A DNA stretch of 64,000 bases, from the NCBI GenBank assembly GCA_009829735.1, contig CM020618.1, positions 4,400,882-4,464,881 of the forward strand. Reading direction: 5' to 3'. Position numbers and translations under genes: made by a program. This DNA comes from Pyropia yezoensis (lineage: Eukaryota; Rhodophyta; Bangiophyceae; Bangiales; Bangiaceae). The stretch's first letter is position 1, and every line of letters begins with the position of its first letter. Below, piece after piece: positions 1 through 9,311 of the stretch. The notes beneath the pieces were generated by a model. That model had not been told where the DNA came from, made no database searches, and saw only the letters and a list, made by a program, of their open reading frames with translations.

Positions 1-3000
1 AGAGTCCAGCTTCCCCCGGGTCTTGCTATGGTTGTCCACAAAAACCCAGTCGCCACCACCCAGTTCCTTGTTCTTTTCCCGGACACCCTTGTCATAGTCC
101 CGCTTGTATCGCTCCTGGGTCTTTGAGATTGACTCCTTCACTCTGGGGAGCAGGAGCTTCAGTTGTTTCAAGAACGCATCCTTGGCCTTGGGACCTGACT
201 TCAATGCAGGCTGGAGACCGTCTGGTAATCTTTCCAGGGAGAAGTTGGTCAGCCGCCTTGGGGTAACAAAGTCGAGTGGAGCGACTCCCGTTGTCCGGTG
301 AACTCGGGAGTTGTAGGCTAGAGTGAGGACAGCCAGGAGCTCGTCCCAGTCTTCTTGGTGCTCCTCCACGTAGTGCCGTAGCATGTCCACTAGGGTCCGG
401 TTGAATCGTTCCACCTGGCCGTTCGTTTGAGGGTGGTACGTCGTGGTGTACAAGTTCTTGATGCCCATCAGGTCACAGACTCCTTGGAAGAACAGGGATG
501 CAAACTGGGGACCGTTGTCGGTTAAGACGGAGTCTGGAGGGCCGTAGGCAGCTATCCAGTACTCGCAGAAGGCCGACGTGACATCCAGAGCCGTGATGGT
601 TCTCAACGGGATTGCTCGAGTGAACTTGGAGAACCGGTCACAAATGATGAGCAGGTATATGTTGCCACTGGAGGTCTCAGGTAGGGGCCCCAGGATGTCC
701 ATGCTTAAGCTTGCAAATGGCTCCGCCGCAGGGAATAGGCGTAGCTTAGAAGTCTTCTTCCTCTGGGACAACCGGTTCCTTGCACAAGAAATACAAGCCT
801 CCAGGCACTTATGGACGTCACTGGCCATGGTTTCCCAGTAATAATGTCGTCTCATGGAAGCATACATCCGATTGATACCAGGATGTCCGGCCTGGGGAGA
901 CGAGTGCTCCAGGCGTAGGATGTCAGTCCGTAGGCTCCGGGGTACGTAGACTTGAGTTGCCCCATCGAAGGGTGACACCCGTACCAGGAGTCCGTCTGTA
1001 GACTCGGAGAAGCGACTGTTCCGGTTCAGGTCCATTTGGTGGCGAAGCTCCAAGCATTGAGGGTCCGTCAATTGTGCCTCCAGCATCCGGTGAATGGTTA
1101 CCGGTTGATGAGCGTCAGGTGTCTCGTACAGGGGAGCGTGCCAGCCACGTCCGACATTCGGGAGGATGAAGCAAGGTATTTCCTCCGGGATAGGACCGGT
1201 ATCGGCTGCAGGAGTCTCCAGCCGGGACATGGTGTCGGCGCAGTGGTGCTCCCTCCCTGCTCTGGTGCACACCTTGTACTTGAACTCCGAAAGGCGTAGG
1301 CGCCACCGGGCGACCCTTCCTTGACTGCTGTCCATGCATAGCAGCCACCTTAGACTGGCGTGGTCCGTCCGGATGAGGAACTCTTGTCCTTCAAGATATG
1401 GACGTAACAGGAAGCAAGCCCAGACGACCGCCAAGCACTCGCGCTCGGTCGCGGAATAGTTCTTCTCGGCTGGAGTCAGGACGCGACTGTAGTAGCCTAT
1501 CGGGAGGAAGTGCCCATCAGGTTGCTGCTGGAGTAGTGAGCACCCCACCTGGACGCCACAGGCGTCAGTCTCCAGAACAAACTGACCCTCCCGCTTGGGT
1601 AACGCCAGTACTGGAGTGGTGGTCAGGCGCTTCTTGAGCTCTTCGAAGGCTGCTGTCTGCTTCTCGTCGAACACCGGGAGTTGTGCTGGAAGCTTCTTGC
1701 TAGTAAGCTTGGTCAAGGGCCGGGCAATCAGAGCGTAGTCTCGTACGAACCGGCGGTAGACGTTGCACATACCCAGGAAGCTCTTGAGTTCCGTCTGGGT
1801 TTTAGGTTGCCGTGCATGCCGGAGGGCCTTGATGTTCTTCTCATTGACTCGGAGCTCCCCCGGACTCAGCACGTGCCCCAGGTACTCCACCTCAGTCTCA
1901 AACAGGTGGCACTTCTCGGCCTTGAGGGTAACTCCAGCCTTGGACAGGAGGGCCAGGACCTCTCGAAGGTGCTCCAGGTGTTCCGCTGGGGTCTTGGAGA
2001 AAACAATGATGTCGTCCAGGTAGACCAAACATGTTCTCCACCTTAGCCCCGACAGGATGATGTCGATGGCTCTCTGGAAGGTTGCCGGAGCATTAGTGAG
2101 ACCAAAAGGGAGACGCTTGCACCGGAACAGTCCCATGTGGCACGTGAAGGTAGTCTTGTCCTTGTCCTCGTCAGCCAGAGGGATCTGCCAGTAACCGGCA
2201 TTACAATCCAGCGTCGAGAAGAGGGTGGCATCACCAAGAAAGTCGAGGCAATCATCCATCCGGGGTATCGGGTATACATCCTTGACTGTCATCTCGTTCA
2301 GGCGTCTGTAGTCAACGCAGAAACGGAAGTGACCGCCAGGTTTCGGGACGACTACCACCGGGAAAGCCCACTCGCCATCAGACGGCTCGATAACATCCAT
2401 CTTGAGCATCTTGTTAACCTGCTTCTCAATCTCATCCCGGCGATGAGGTCCAGCCCGGTATGGGTGCATGTGCACTGGTTTGGCATCTGGCTTGAGTTGA
2501 ATCCGGTGTAGGGTGGCGTCCATCTTGCCCAGCTCTCCGGACCACAGGTGCCGATGTTCCTGGAGAAGCTTCTCCAGTGCCTCCTTCAAGTCGAGAGGGA
2601 CGTTTTCTTGGTTGACCTTCGGCATTCCGGGCGGTGCTTGTTCGGGCTTCGGAGTAGTACGGCCAGCCTGCTCTTGTTCCGGAGAAACGTCTAAGGCCGT
2701 CAAGTTGGATGCCAGCTCTTGTTGCAGGTTGAAGAGGTCTTCCTTGCTCATAGCGCGGGCGGACCCCCGGTAAGGCTCTGCTGTACCAACTCGAGTGCCC
2801 TTGGCGAGGGTTATTGGCTTCCGGCTCACGTTGACGATCAGCACCGAGAACGGGGTGTGCCTCTCCACCTTCTTGTGGTGTCCGTGGGCTAGGTATAATC
2901 GGTGTTTCGCCAGAAATTCCTTGCGTCCGTAGATCAGGCATTGACCTGCAGTCCGGGTCGTGACTTGAACCTTGGTCTCCGAGCGAGGAGGTAGGAGCAC

Positions 3001-3624
3001 CGGTTTGATGAGAGTCAAGGTAGAGGGTGGAATGCGTTCCCTCTTGTTCTTGGCCACACGAACCTTGGTGTCCAGGTGCTCCAGCACTGGTGACACAAAC
3101 CCATGGTTGAACTGCACCTTTCCTTCTCCGGGTAGGATGCTCTTGACATGCTGCTTCTGGAAGTCCCAGCCTAGGATGAGGGGGACTGATAAGGTCTTGA
3201 CTACTAGAAAGGGAAAAAGCATTGGTTCATTGTTGACATAGATGGCGACGGGAAGACGGCCAAGCGGTCGTAGGGTTTGACCTGATGCGTCTACAATCCG
3301 GGTCTTGGTAGGCGCTCTCCAGGCATGTCGACGCCAGCCCGGAGGTAACAGGTTCTCAGTGATGACGCTTGGTCCGGCTCCCGTGTCGACCACCGGCGTA
3401 ACAGCTTGGGGGAGGCTATCCCCCACACGCATACGAGCATTAATCTTGAGGTTTTCCTTACGCAGGACGAGCAAGGTCCCCTTGAACAAACAGGGTGTCC
3501 AGGCGGCTACCGGTTGAGCAGGTAACTGCCGTCCTTTCTCCCGGCACGCAAGGGGAGAACAGGTAGAAGTACCCTGCCGTTGGAGATTCGGGAAGACACT
3601 TGGGGAGAGCGCCTGCCCTACTCG
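1..3624 (-). CDS. pol: pol polyprotein of element 1 (partial; protease, RT, RNase H, integrase)
   Basis: This frame is open from the frameshift site to the window edge. Visible in order: aspartic protease (VVDTGAGPSV), reverse transcriptase with YLDDIIVF encoded around 2,000-2,025, RNase H (LETDACGVQVG), an integrase zinc finger with HPGINRM and a later CxxC, and the integrase core with SMDILGPLP, DNGPQFAS and NGQVERFN supplying D, D and E. The first in-frame ATG is about 190 bases downstream of the gag stop, close to the protease active site, so a separate start codon is unlikely. I place the N-terminus at the slippery heptamer at 3,624-3,630. No stop or frameshift is visible in about 1,200 codons. 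The protein would make cDNA from the element RNA and integrate it into the genome. Confidence 0.9.
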
Positions 3625-3630
3625 TTTCCC
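3618..3630 (-). promoter_or_regulatory. Probable -1 ribosomal frameshift site, gag-pol junction of element 1
   Basis: In the gag frame the minus strand reads ccG GGA AAC GAG TAG. G GGA AAC fits the X XXY YYZ slippery rule. A one-base backward slip moves ribosomes from the gag frame into the pol frame, which is open through this point. The same heptamer at the same distance from the gag stop occurs in elements 2 and 3. I did not find a convincing downstream stem for this copy by eye. Confidence 0.75.
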
Positions 3631-5378
3631 GGCTCCGAGGAGTCCTTAGAGGTTTCGGTCTCCAGGTCAAAGTCCGTAGGAGCTTCCCTTGCCAGAGCCT
3701 CCGTGATGCTCTGTAAGGTTGCCACTCGGATGGCATGTACCTGTGCCTTGTCCATCTTGGAGGGTGCCCGCCGGTCAGCCCAGTTGACCGCCTTTGCAAA
3801 CACCAGTCCTTGACGCTTGAGTTTCTCCTGGAGATCCTCGGGAATGGTCGGGCACTGGTAGGACATATGATCCTCCTTCTGGCACAGCCAGCAAGACCGG
3901 AACCGCTGGTTCCTGATCTGCTTGGGGGCGACCAGGGAAGGTTGCTCCTTAGAAACGAAGCCGCCCCACTTGTCCCTTGACTCCATGGGTGAGGCCTCGC
4001 CAACTGCGAGTACCGGTACAGGGTTATCACCTCCCTTATACTTGTCGGGTCCGGGACGAACTCGCGAAAACGGCTTGGGGGTTGATACCATAGGAGCCTG
4101 GAGGGCCTTGGCTTGCCGGTGCTTGCCCTGGGTATAGGCCATCAACTGCTGGAAGGTATGTTCTTGATGTTCCTGGTTGTAGTTCTCCGCATCCACTTGA
4201 AGATATTCAGGAAGCCCCTCCGAGAAGATCATCTTGAGCCTGTCCTCAGGGTAAACGTTGCCACAAGCATCGCTCATCTCCCGGACACGACGGGCGAACG
4301 CCTCTGGAGTCTCTTGTCTCTCCATGGTTGCCCGGTTCAGCCTACCGACTGCCTTACGCAGGGAGTCCGCGTCTGCGTAGTTGGACAGGAGCCAGTTGAC
4401 CGCCTCCGGATAACTCGCGACGGTACGTCCAACAATGTGCCCGGCAGAGTCTGGTAGAACCTGTGCAAACCGCTGTTCCGCTTCTCCGGTCATGAAGTTA
4501 ACCAGGAGATAGAGAGCCTTGCCCTCGGACACATCGTTGTCATTGCATGCCTTGACAAACCGGCGCAGGAAGGCAAAGATAAGCGCCGGTCTCTTCCCGG
4601 AAAACTTAGGATGCCCCCCAAAGCTCGGTTGCATTCGCCGGTTCAGGGATGCCATCTTCTTGGCCATCTTCCGGGTGTAACCTTGGTCTTGGTTCTCCAG
4701 CCGGTAGTTACCCCAATACGTGACCTTGTTCAGGGTGGCATCTCCCACTTGGTGGGCAGGGAAGTCGAACTCGACTAGCCTGCGCCGGGTAGGACCGGGA
4801 GATGCATCCCAGTCATATCCCTCCTCAGAGCTGGAGGAACTGGTCTCGCTGATGCTAGAGCGGCGGCGACGACGCCGACGCCTACGGCTGCTCCGGTCAC
4901 CGGTCTTGGAGCTCCCCGCCCCATAGGACGCAAGGGGAGGAAAAGCTTGGCCGGTCCCAGGAGTCGAAGTCTCAGGAAGACCCGTAGAACCAGTCATAGC
5001 GGTGCCTCTGGCACTGCTAGTGCCCACAGGAAGAGGTGTATACACCCAGCTGCCATGTGTGGGTCCAGGAGTAAACACACCAGGGGCTATCCCTGGAGGT
5101 TGAAGAGTAGAACCGACAGGAGGGAGACGTCTGCTGCGAGCGGACTCAAACGCCGTTGACCCCGGGGTGGCTCCCACAGGAGGAACAGCCGGAGGAACGG
5201 GAGCAGGCGGTACTTGGCCGCCTGTAGACTCCAGTCCACTACCGGATGTCACGCCCAGGTCTGCTTCACCCGTAGGGAGAACGCCGGGTTGGGCACCGTC
5301 CCCCGCGGTGACCAGGGATGCGTCAAGGGACGCGGGGTCTACCCCTTCGGGCACCGTCGTGCCAGGGAGGGTAGCCAT
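3618..5378 (-). CDS. gag: gag polyprotein of element 1
   Basis: This is a 586-residue Gag. The N-terminal 150 residues are rich in Pro, Gly, Ser and Thr, followed by an arginine run and a serine/glutamate cluster near residues 160-190. The middle is the capsid-like retrotransposon Gag domain, with NRRMQPSFGGHPKFSG and a conserved FLRRFVKACND motif that recurs in element 3. A CCHC zinc knuckle (CX2CX4HX4C) lies at residues 496-509 and should bind the element RNA. The ATG at 5378 is 188 bases inside the primer binding site. The ORF ends in GNE-stop, like the two other gag genes here. Gag would assemble the virus-like particle in the cytoplasm. Confidence 0.88.
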   Translation of the reverse strand: MATLPGTTVPEGVDPASLDASLVTAGDGAQPGVLPTGEADLGVTSGSGLESTGGQVPPAPVPPAVPPVGATPGSTAFESARSRRLPPVGSTLQPPGIAPGVFTPGPTHGSWVYTPLPVGTSSARGTAMTGSTGLPETSTPGTGQAFPPLASYGAGSSKTGDRSSRRRRRRRRRSSISETSSSSSEEGYDWDASPGPTRRRLVEFDFPAHQVGDATLNKVTYWGNYRLENQDQGYTRKMAKKMASLNRRMQPSFGGHPKFSGKRPALIFAFLRRFVKACNDNDVSEGKALYLLVNFMTGEAEQRFAQVLPDSAGHIVGRTVASYPEAVNWLLSNYADADSLRKAVGRLNRATMERQETPEAFARRVREMSDACGNVYPEDRLKMIFSEGLPEYLQVDAENYNQEHQEHTFQQLMAYTQGKHRQAKALQAPMVSTPKPFSRVRPGPDKYKGGDNPVPVLAVGEASPMESRDKWGGFVSKEQPSLVAPKQIRNQRFRSCWLCQKEDHMSYQCPTIPEDLQEKLKRQGLVFAKAVNWADRRAPSKMDKAQVHAIRVATLQSITEALAREAPTDFDLETETSKDSSEPGNE

Positions 5379-5565
5379 GTTGGTCTCTTGACAGCCACAG
5401 TCCAGTTACCTGCGTGTCCAAAGATCGCAAGACCACAAGAGAGGGGTTGGAGAGCCAGGAATGGGGTTCCCGTGAACGGGTGCAAATAATTCCCAAACCA
5501 CAGAAAAAGACAGAATAGGAACAACGCAACCGCTGCTCCCAAATGTCTCTTCTCAAACACTCCAA

Positions 5566-5583
5566 TCCCCTGCTGCTCCACCA
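5566..5583 (-). other. Primer binding site of element 1
   Basis: The minus strand reads TGGTGGAGCAGCAGGGGA, starting with the TGG expected opposite a tRNA 3' CCA. It lies four bases inside the LTR. The identical 18-mer occurs in elements 2 and 3 and beside the LTR at 8,825. Confidence 0.8.
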
Positions 5584-5587
5584 AATA

Positions 5588-6015
5588 TGTGGTATAAAAC
5601 TCGATCCTCTCAGACACGTGTCAATATCCCTCGGGGGAAAGGGACAGGTAACGCAGAAAGGGGAACTACGAGAATGGTATGCCTGTTGCCTCACGTGCCT
5701 GCTTGCAGGGCAAACAGATACGCACGGTAGTGCACACGGGGAAGAGGAAAGCAAACGCGCAGTTGTCTTTTTCCCTGAGGGCGCGGGCCGAGGGCGCCTC
5801 GCTGTCCCTCTTAACGTGCATCTGGGGGAACCCCGGCACGTTGGCCCGGTAGCCCCCCCCATAACCCCGAGTGGCCCCGACCCGAGTCTAACCTCGTCAG
5901 GTCGGGGGCCACTATCACTACTAATTCTATTCCCACTCACTAATCTCACACTCAAATTCTCTCAAATCAAGTCCCTCACAAATATGCAAAAACACATCAG
6001 AAATCCCTCTCTCGC
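5588..6015 (-). repeat. 5' LTR of element 1 (outer boundary approximate)
   Basis: The inner end is set by the primer binding site and begins TGTGGTATAAAAC on the plus strand. The outer end is not defined: I found no matching TACCACA within a normal LTR length, so the LTR may be truncated or its termini diverged. It resembles neither the element 2 nor the element 3 LTR by eye. Confidence 0.5.
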
Positions 6016-6977
6016 GTGTGGATAGCGTAGTCCACCGCATCCCAGTGCTGGGCACGGGCCACGGCCGCCAACCATCGCCACACGGCGGGCGTGTTCTGGC
6101 ACCTGGTGCCCTCTGGTTGCAGTCCCGGGTCGGCGCCAAGTCGGGGCCAGGGATGCTACACCCCGACCGCCCGACGGGACATGGTCCGTCATGTTGGCCG
6201 TGCGGCACTCGACCTGAACGAAACGATCTCGTTAATAGAAACGGGAACCAAGTAACCAAACGCCACAGAGAAAGAAGAGGGCTGTCCCGATACAAGAGCA
6301 GAGTAAAGCCCTCCCGTGCTGCTCCACCATAAATGTAACGTAATGGGACCCAGATTCCCGGACCCAGAAACCACAACCACACACACAGAGACCACAGTCC
6401 GGAGCCCAGGAAGGAACAGGTAAGAGCCCTTGCTGATCCACTCGCCCGCCACGATACGAGGCAAAGGTAAACAGGACAAAAGCCCGAGGGAGAAGGAACC
6501 CAAAATACTTTTGATATTACAAGATGGCCCCGGGGAGAACCCCGGAGCACCCCTCAAGAACCTCCCCCCCTGGCCCCTCGAGGGGCCCTGAGCGAGGCCC
6601 CCAGAGGGCGCCCCCAGCGGCCCAAGTGCCAGCAACGCACCGGCCGCTCACCGGGCCAACACACAAAAAGCAAGCGAAATCCCCCCACACACAAATGTCA
6701 ATCCCCAAAAAAACCCAGTGGGAAAAAGGGGAACGACACGAAATCACGCAAGGAAAACAAATGCGAAAAATCAAACAAATAACCCGAAGGTCAGCATGCC
6801 CCAACCCGGCAAGTCCACCGCTCCGGGTGACCAATCAGGGCACCGGGCGTGTCGCCACTGCCCCGGGCCACCGATGCAGGGATCCTCGGCCAGCGCGTGG
6901 TTCCACGTAACGCTGCCAGCCGGGTCCCAAGTCAGTCTCCCGGGTTCCAACGGTCCCAGGGGCTCAAAACGCCACAC
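6016..6977 (-). mobile_element. Fragment of another LTR retrotransposon (LTR, primer site, gag start)
   Basis: A primer binding site lies at 6312-6329 on the minus strand, with one mismatch to the 18-mer shared by the other elements. An LTR-like sequence beginning TGTAACG follows at 6334 on the plus strand. About 120 bases on the other side of the primer site an ATG at 6192 opens a short minus-strand ORF (to 5962) that could be the first part of a gag gene; it then runs into element 1 sequence. No protease or RT remains. Both ends appear broken by neighbouring insertions, and the LTR end could not be found. Confidence 0.45.
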
Positions 6978-8598
6978 TCATCAATCACTGGCGTCGCCGG
7001 TAGCAACAGGTGGCCCTGTTGGTCGACCAGTGGTTGATCTTCACCCGTGGGGGCACCCTCGGTCGCCACCAGTACTGGTGCGGCCTTACGTTCCACCTTC
7101 TCTTGCCTCGGTACCCGGGTACGATCGGGCTTGCCCCCCTCGCCCTTGGGCTTCGGGGCCAGGGCAAACTCCGGGTGTAGCACCCGGTAGGCGTCCCCCA
7201 GGAGCTTACACATGTGCATCAGTCGGCTGAAGTTCGTCCGAGCCGTGTTGGCTCCCCGAGCGGATATCTGCACGTAGTTGGGTACTCCTGCGAACAGGAT
7301 GGCCCGTAGCTCCCCTTCTCCGAGGAGCTTCCCCAGCTCGTTGTGGAGCTCTTGGATCCGGCGTCCGAACATCTCCTCATCCTCCCAGGACTGGGCGGTG
7401 GCGTTGCGAAGAGCCCGGTAGTGGTCTTCGCACTTGTCCTCACTGAGGTAGCTGCTAAGAAACTCCTTCAATATACCACGGTAATCCATGGGGGTGGCCG
7501 TGATCCTCATTCCCGGCATCGGGGATGCCTGGCGAAGGATCCCTCGGACCCGTTCGTCAACAAAGAACGGGAGGATCTCCAGCGCCAGCCCCTCGTTGAC
7601 GAGCGCCTTGTCCGCGGCTGCCTTGAAGCTAGTCAAGAAGCCGATGACTGCCAACGGGCGTCCGTTGGGGCCCCCGAACATAGGGACTCCCTTCATAAGG
7701 GTCTGCATAGAGCGGATCGCCCGATGCGAGGTAGTACGCATCGACTCCGATACGGTAGTGGAGCGGTCTTCCAAACGATAACGTTCACGCGTCAGTACCG
7801 ACTTCGTTGACGATCTCCGTGTCGGCGTCCTGGATATCCAGTGGCTTGGCCAGTTGATGAGTAAACCGATCGGACTCCATTCCCTTCAGTAAGCTCGCAG
7901 TAACCTGCGCCGTCATCGCTTGCACCAGTGACGCTGGAACTTCCGGCGTCGGCAACTCGGGTACCCGAGTTGCTTGGCATCCGTCGTTCGGGGGGTACTG
8001 CGATAGGGTACCGCCCCCCCCCATAGCCGACTCTGTTCCGGCGTAATTATCCGCCGGACCGTGTCCGCGGAGTCCGCTCTGGGTGCTCCGAGCGTAGCGC
8101 TCCATGTGGCTACGATCCAACTCGGCTGACGAGTCGGATCCATTACCCGCCGTATCCGGGGGTTGTCCAGGAGTAGCAGCACCGGGGTCGACCCTGGTGG
8201 ACTTCGAAAGTAGCCCGGCCGGTTCGAACCGTATCGGTGTGGGAAGAACACGACGGGGTACCGTCGTGTGGCGCGTTGACATCAGCACAGCCATTGCGTC
8301 CTCCGTACGCTCTTGACGGGCGTCGAGTCCGGTGAACCGGGCCTCGATGAGCGCCAAGGTTGCCATCAGGGAGCCCCCCTGGTGAAGGTGGCGGCGGAGT
8401 GAGGTCCGCAGAGGACGGTTGAGGCGGTCCGCCGCCCCCGGCCGTCCGCGCCGTACCAAACGTCGATCCGGCACCGGAGAGCATCGGCATCTCAATGTTG
8501 TCGATCGGATTACCGATCCCGGTTCCCGGGTTCAGCTCCGGGGTCGGCGTCGACGCCGATCCGTCATCTTGGACGTTCCCCGTCTCTTGGGCAGACAT
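6978..8598 (-). pseudogene. gag: Truncated, frameshifted gag pseudogene of the element 2 family
   Basis: The conceptual protein is close to the gag of element 2 (for example RAIRSMQTLMKGVPMFGG and SYLSEDKCEDHYRAL are shared). The reading frame breaks at about 7,780, where a short deletion relative to element 2 ends one frame at NEVGTDA, and again at about 8,370 in a C run. Similarity to element 2 stops near 6,978, before the zinc knuckle, and no pol follows. The start ATG is at 8598, with its own leader, primer site and LTR to the right. It is a dead 5' fragment of an older copy. Confidence 0.8.
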
Positions 8599-8805
8599 AG
8601 TCACAATCAGTCAACCGACGTAACAGTCACCACGAATAAGGGAGCGAGGAAGTAGGTGGGGGAAGAGGAACAGTAGATCGCGTTCAAACGTAACCACTCA
8701 AAACAATCAACCAGATCGCAACACCACGATTACAAGAAAAGGACCGGATCCCTATCCGTGCGCCAGGGCCGAAGACGGCGTCACCACAAGGGTGACGGAA
8801 ACCCG

Positions 8806-8823
8806 TCCCCTGCTGCTCCACCA
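8806..8823 (-). other. Primer binding site of the truncated element 2-type copy
   Basis: This is the same 18-mer as in elements 1-3 (TGGTGGAGCAGCAGGGGA on the minus strand), one base from the LTR. It shows that the adjoining LTR is the 5' LTR of the gag fragment on its left. Confidence 0.8.
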
Positions 8824-8824
8824 A

Positions 8825-9186
8825 TGTAGCACAATACGTATCCGCTGCACGTCCACTCTCAGGGAACACTCACCAATGGGGATCGGCACCAACGTCACCG
8901 GGAGGCCAAGGTTGCTGTCCTTGGAGCGCAAGCCACGGGACCAAGATGGGAGCCCAAATGGGAGCGGTTTGTTGTTCTACAATGGCCGGCGGTGAATTCG
9001 CCGCCGGCCCCCTCGTTATAAACCCTCGGAGACACTACTAACTACCCTCCACCCCAAGATGCAAGTCCCTCTGGTCATACGTAACTTATAGATACCGTGA
9101 CCAATACGGACTCCCAACTTGAATGTTTAGAGTTAGAAGTAGTCCCCCTGTATTAGGGTCACAATGCGGTCATCCATATTGCTACA
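8825..9186 (-). repeat. LTR of the element 2 family (362 bp)
   Basis: It begins TGTAGCA and ends TGCTACA on the plus strand, the same 7-bp terminal inverted repeat as the element 2 LTRs. It shares most of their sequence, including the TTATAAA promoter-like box, but with many more differences. It is therefore an older insertion. The following bases, GTTGT, would be its target duplication, but the other end is lost. Confidence 0.88.
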
Positions 9187-9311
9187 GTTGTCTCCTTCTT
9201 CGTCGCCACTCGCTTGCACCGGTCGGCGTGCATCCCCCTCTTCCTCACCCTAAGGGTCGGGGTGGCATCCACGTACTTCCCCCCGTCGTCTCCTCTGGAG
9301 AGCGGCCAATC

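Larger units (their letters stand above)
1..6015 (-). mobile_element. Element 1: Ty3/gypsy LTR retrotransposon, cut by the left window edge
   Basis: Reading on the minus strand the order is 5' LTR (about 6015-5588), primer binding site (5583-5566), leader, gag (5378-3618) and pol, which is still open at base 1. Protease, reverse transcriptase, RNase H and integrase appear in that order, which is Ty3/gypsy order. The integrase C-terminus, any chromodomain, any antisense ORF and the 3' LTR lie outside the window. Gag and the visible part of pol are uninterrupted, so the element may have been active recently. The outer LTR boundary is approximate because no clear inverted terminal repeat or target duplication could be found. 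Confidence 0.85.

Noticed and set aside
2432..2941. 169-residue minus-strand ORF in element 1
   Set aside because: It is a shadow of the pol frame, which is open through the whole stretch and encodes recognisable protease and RT.
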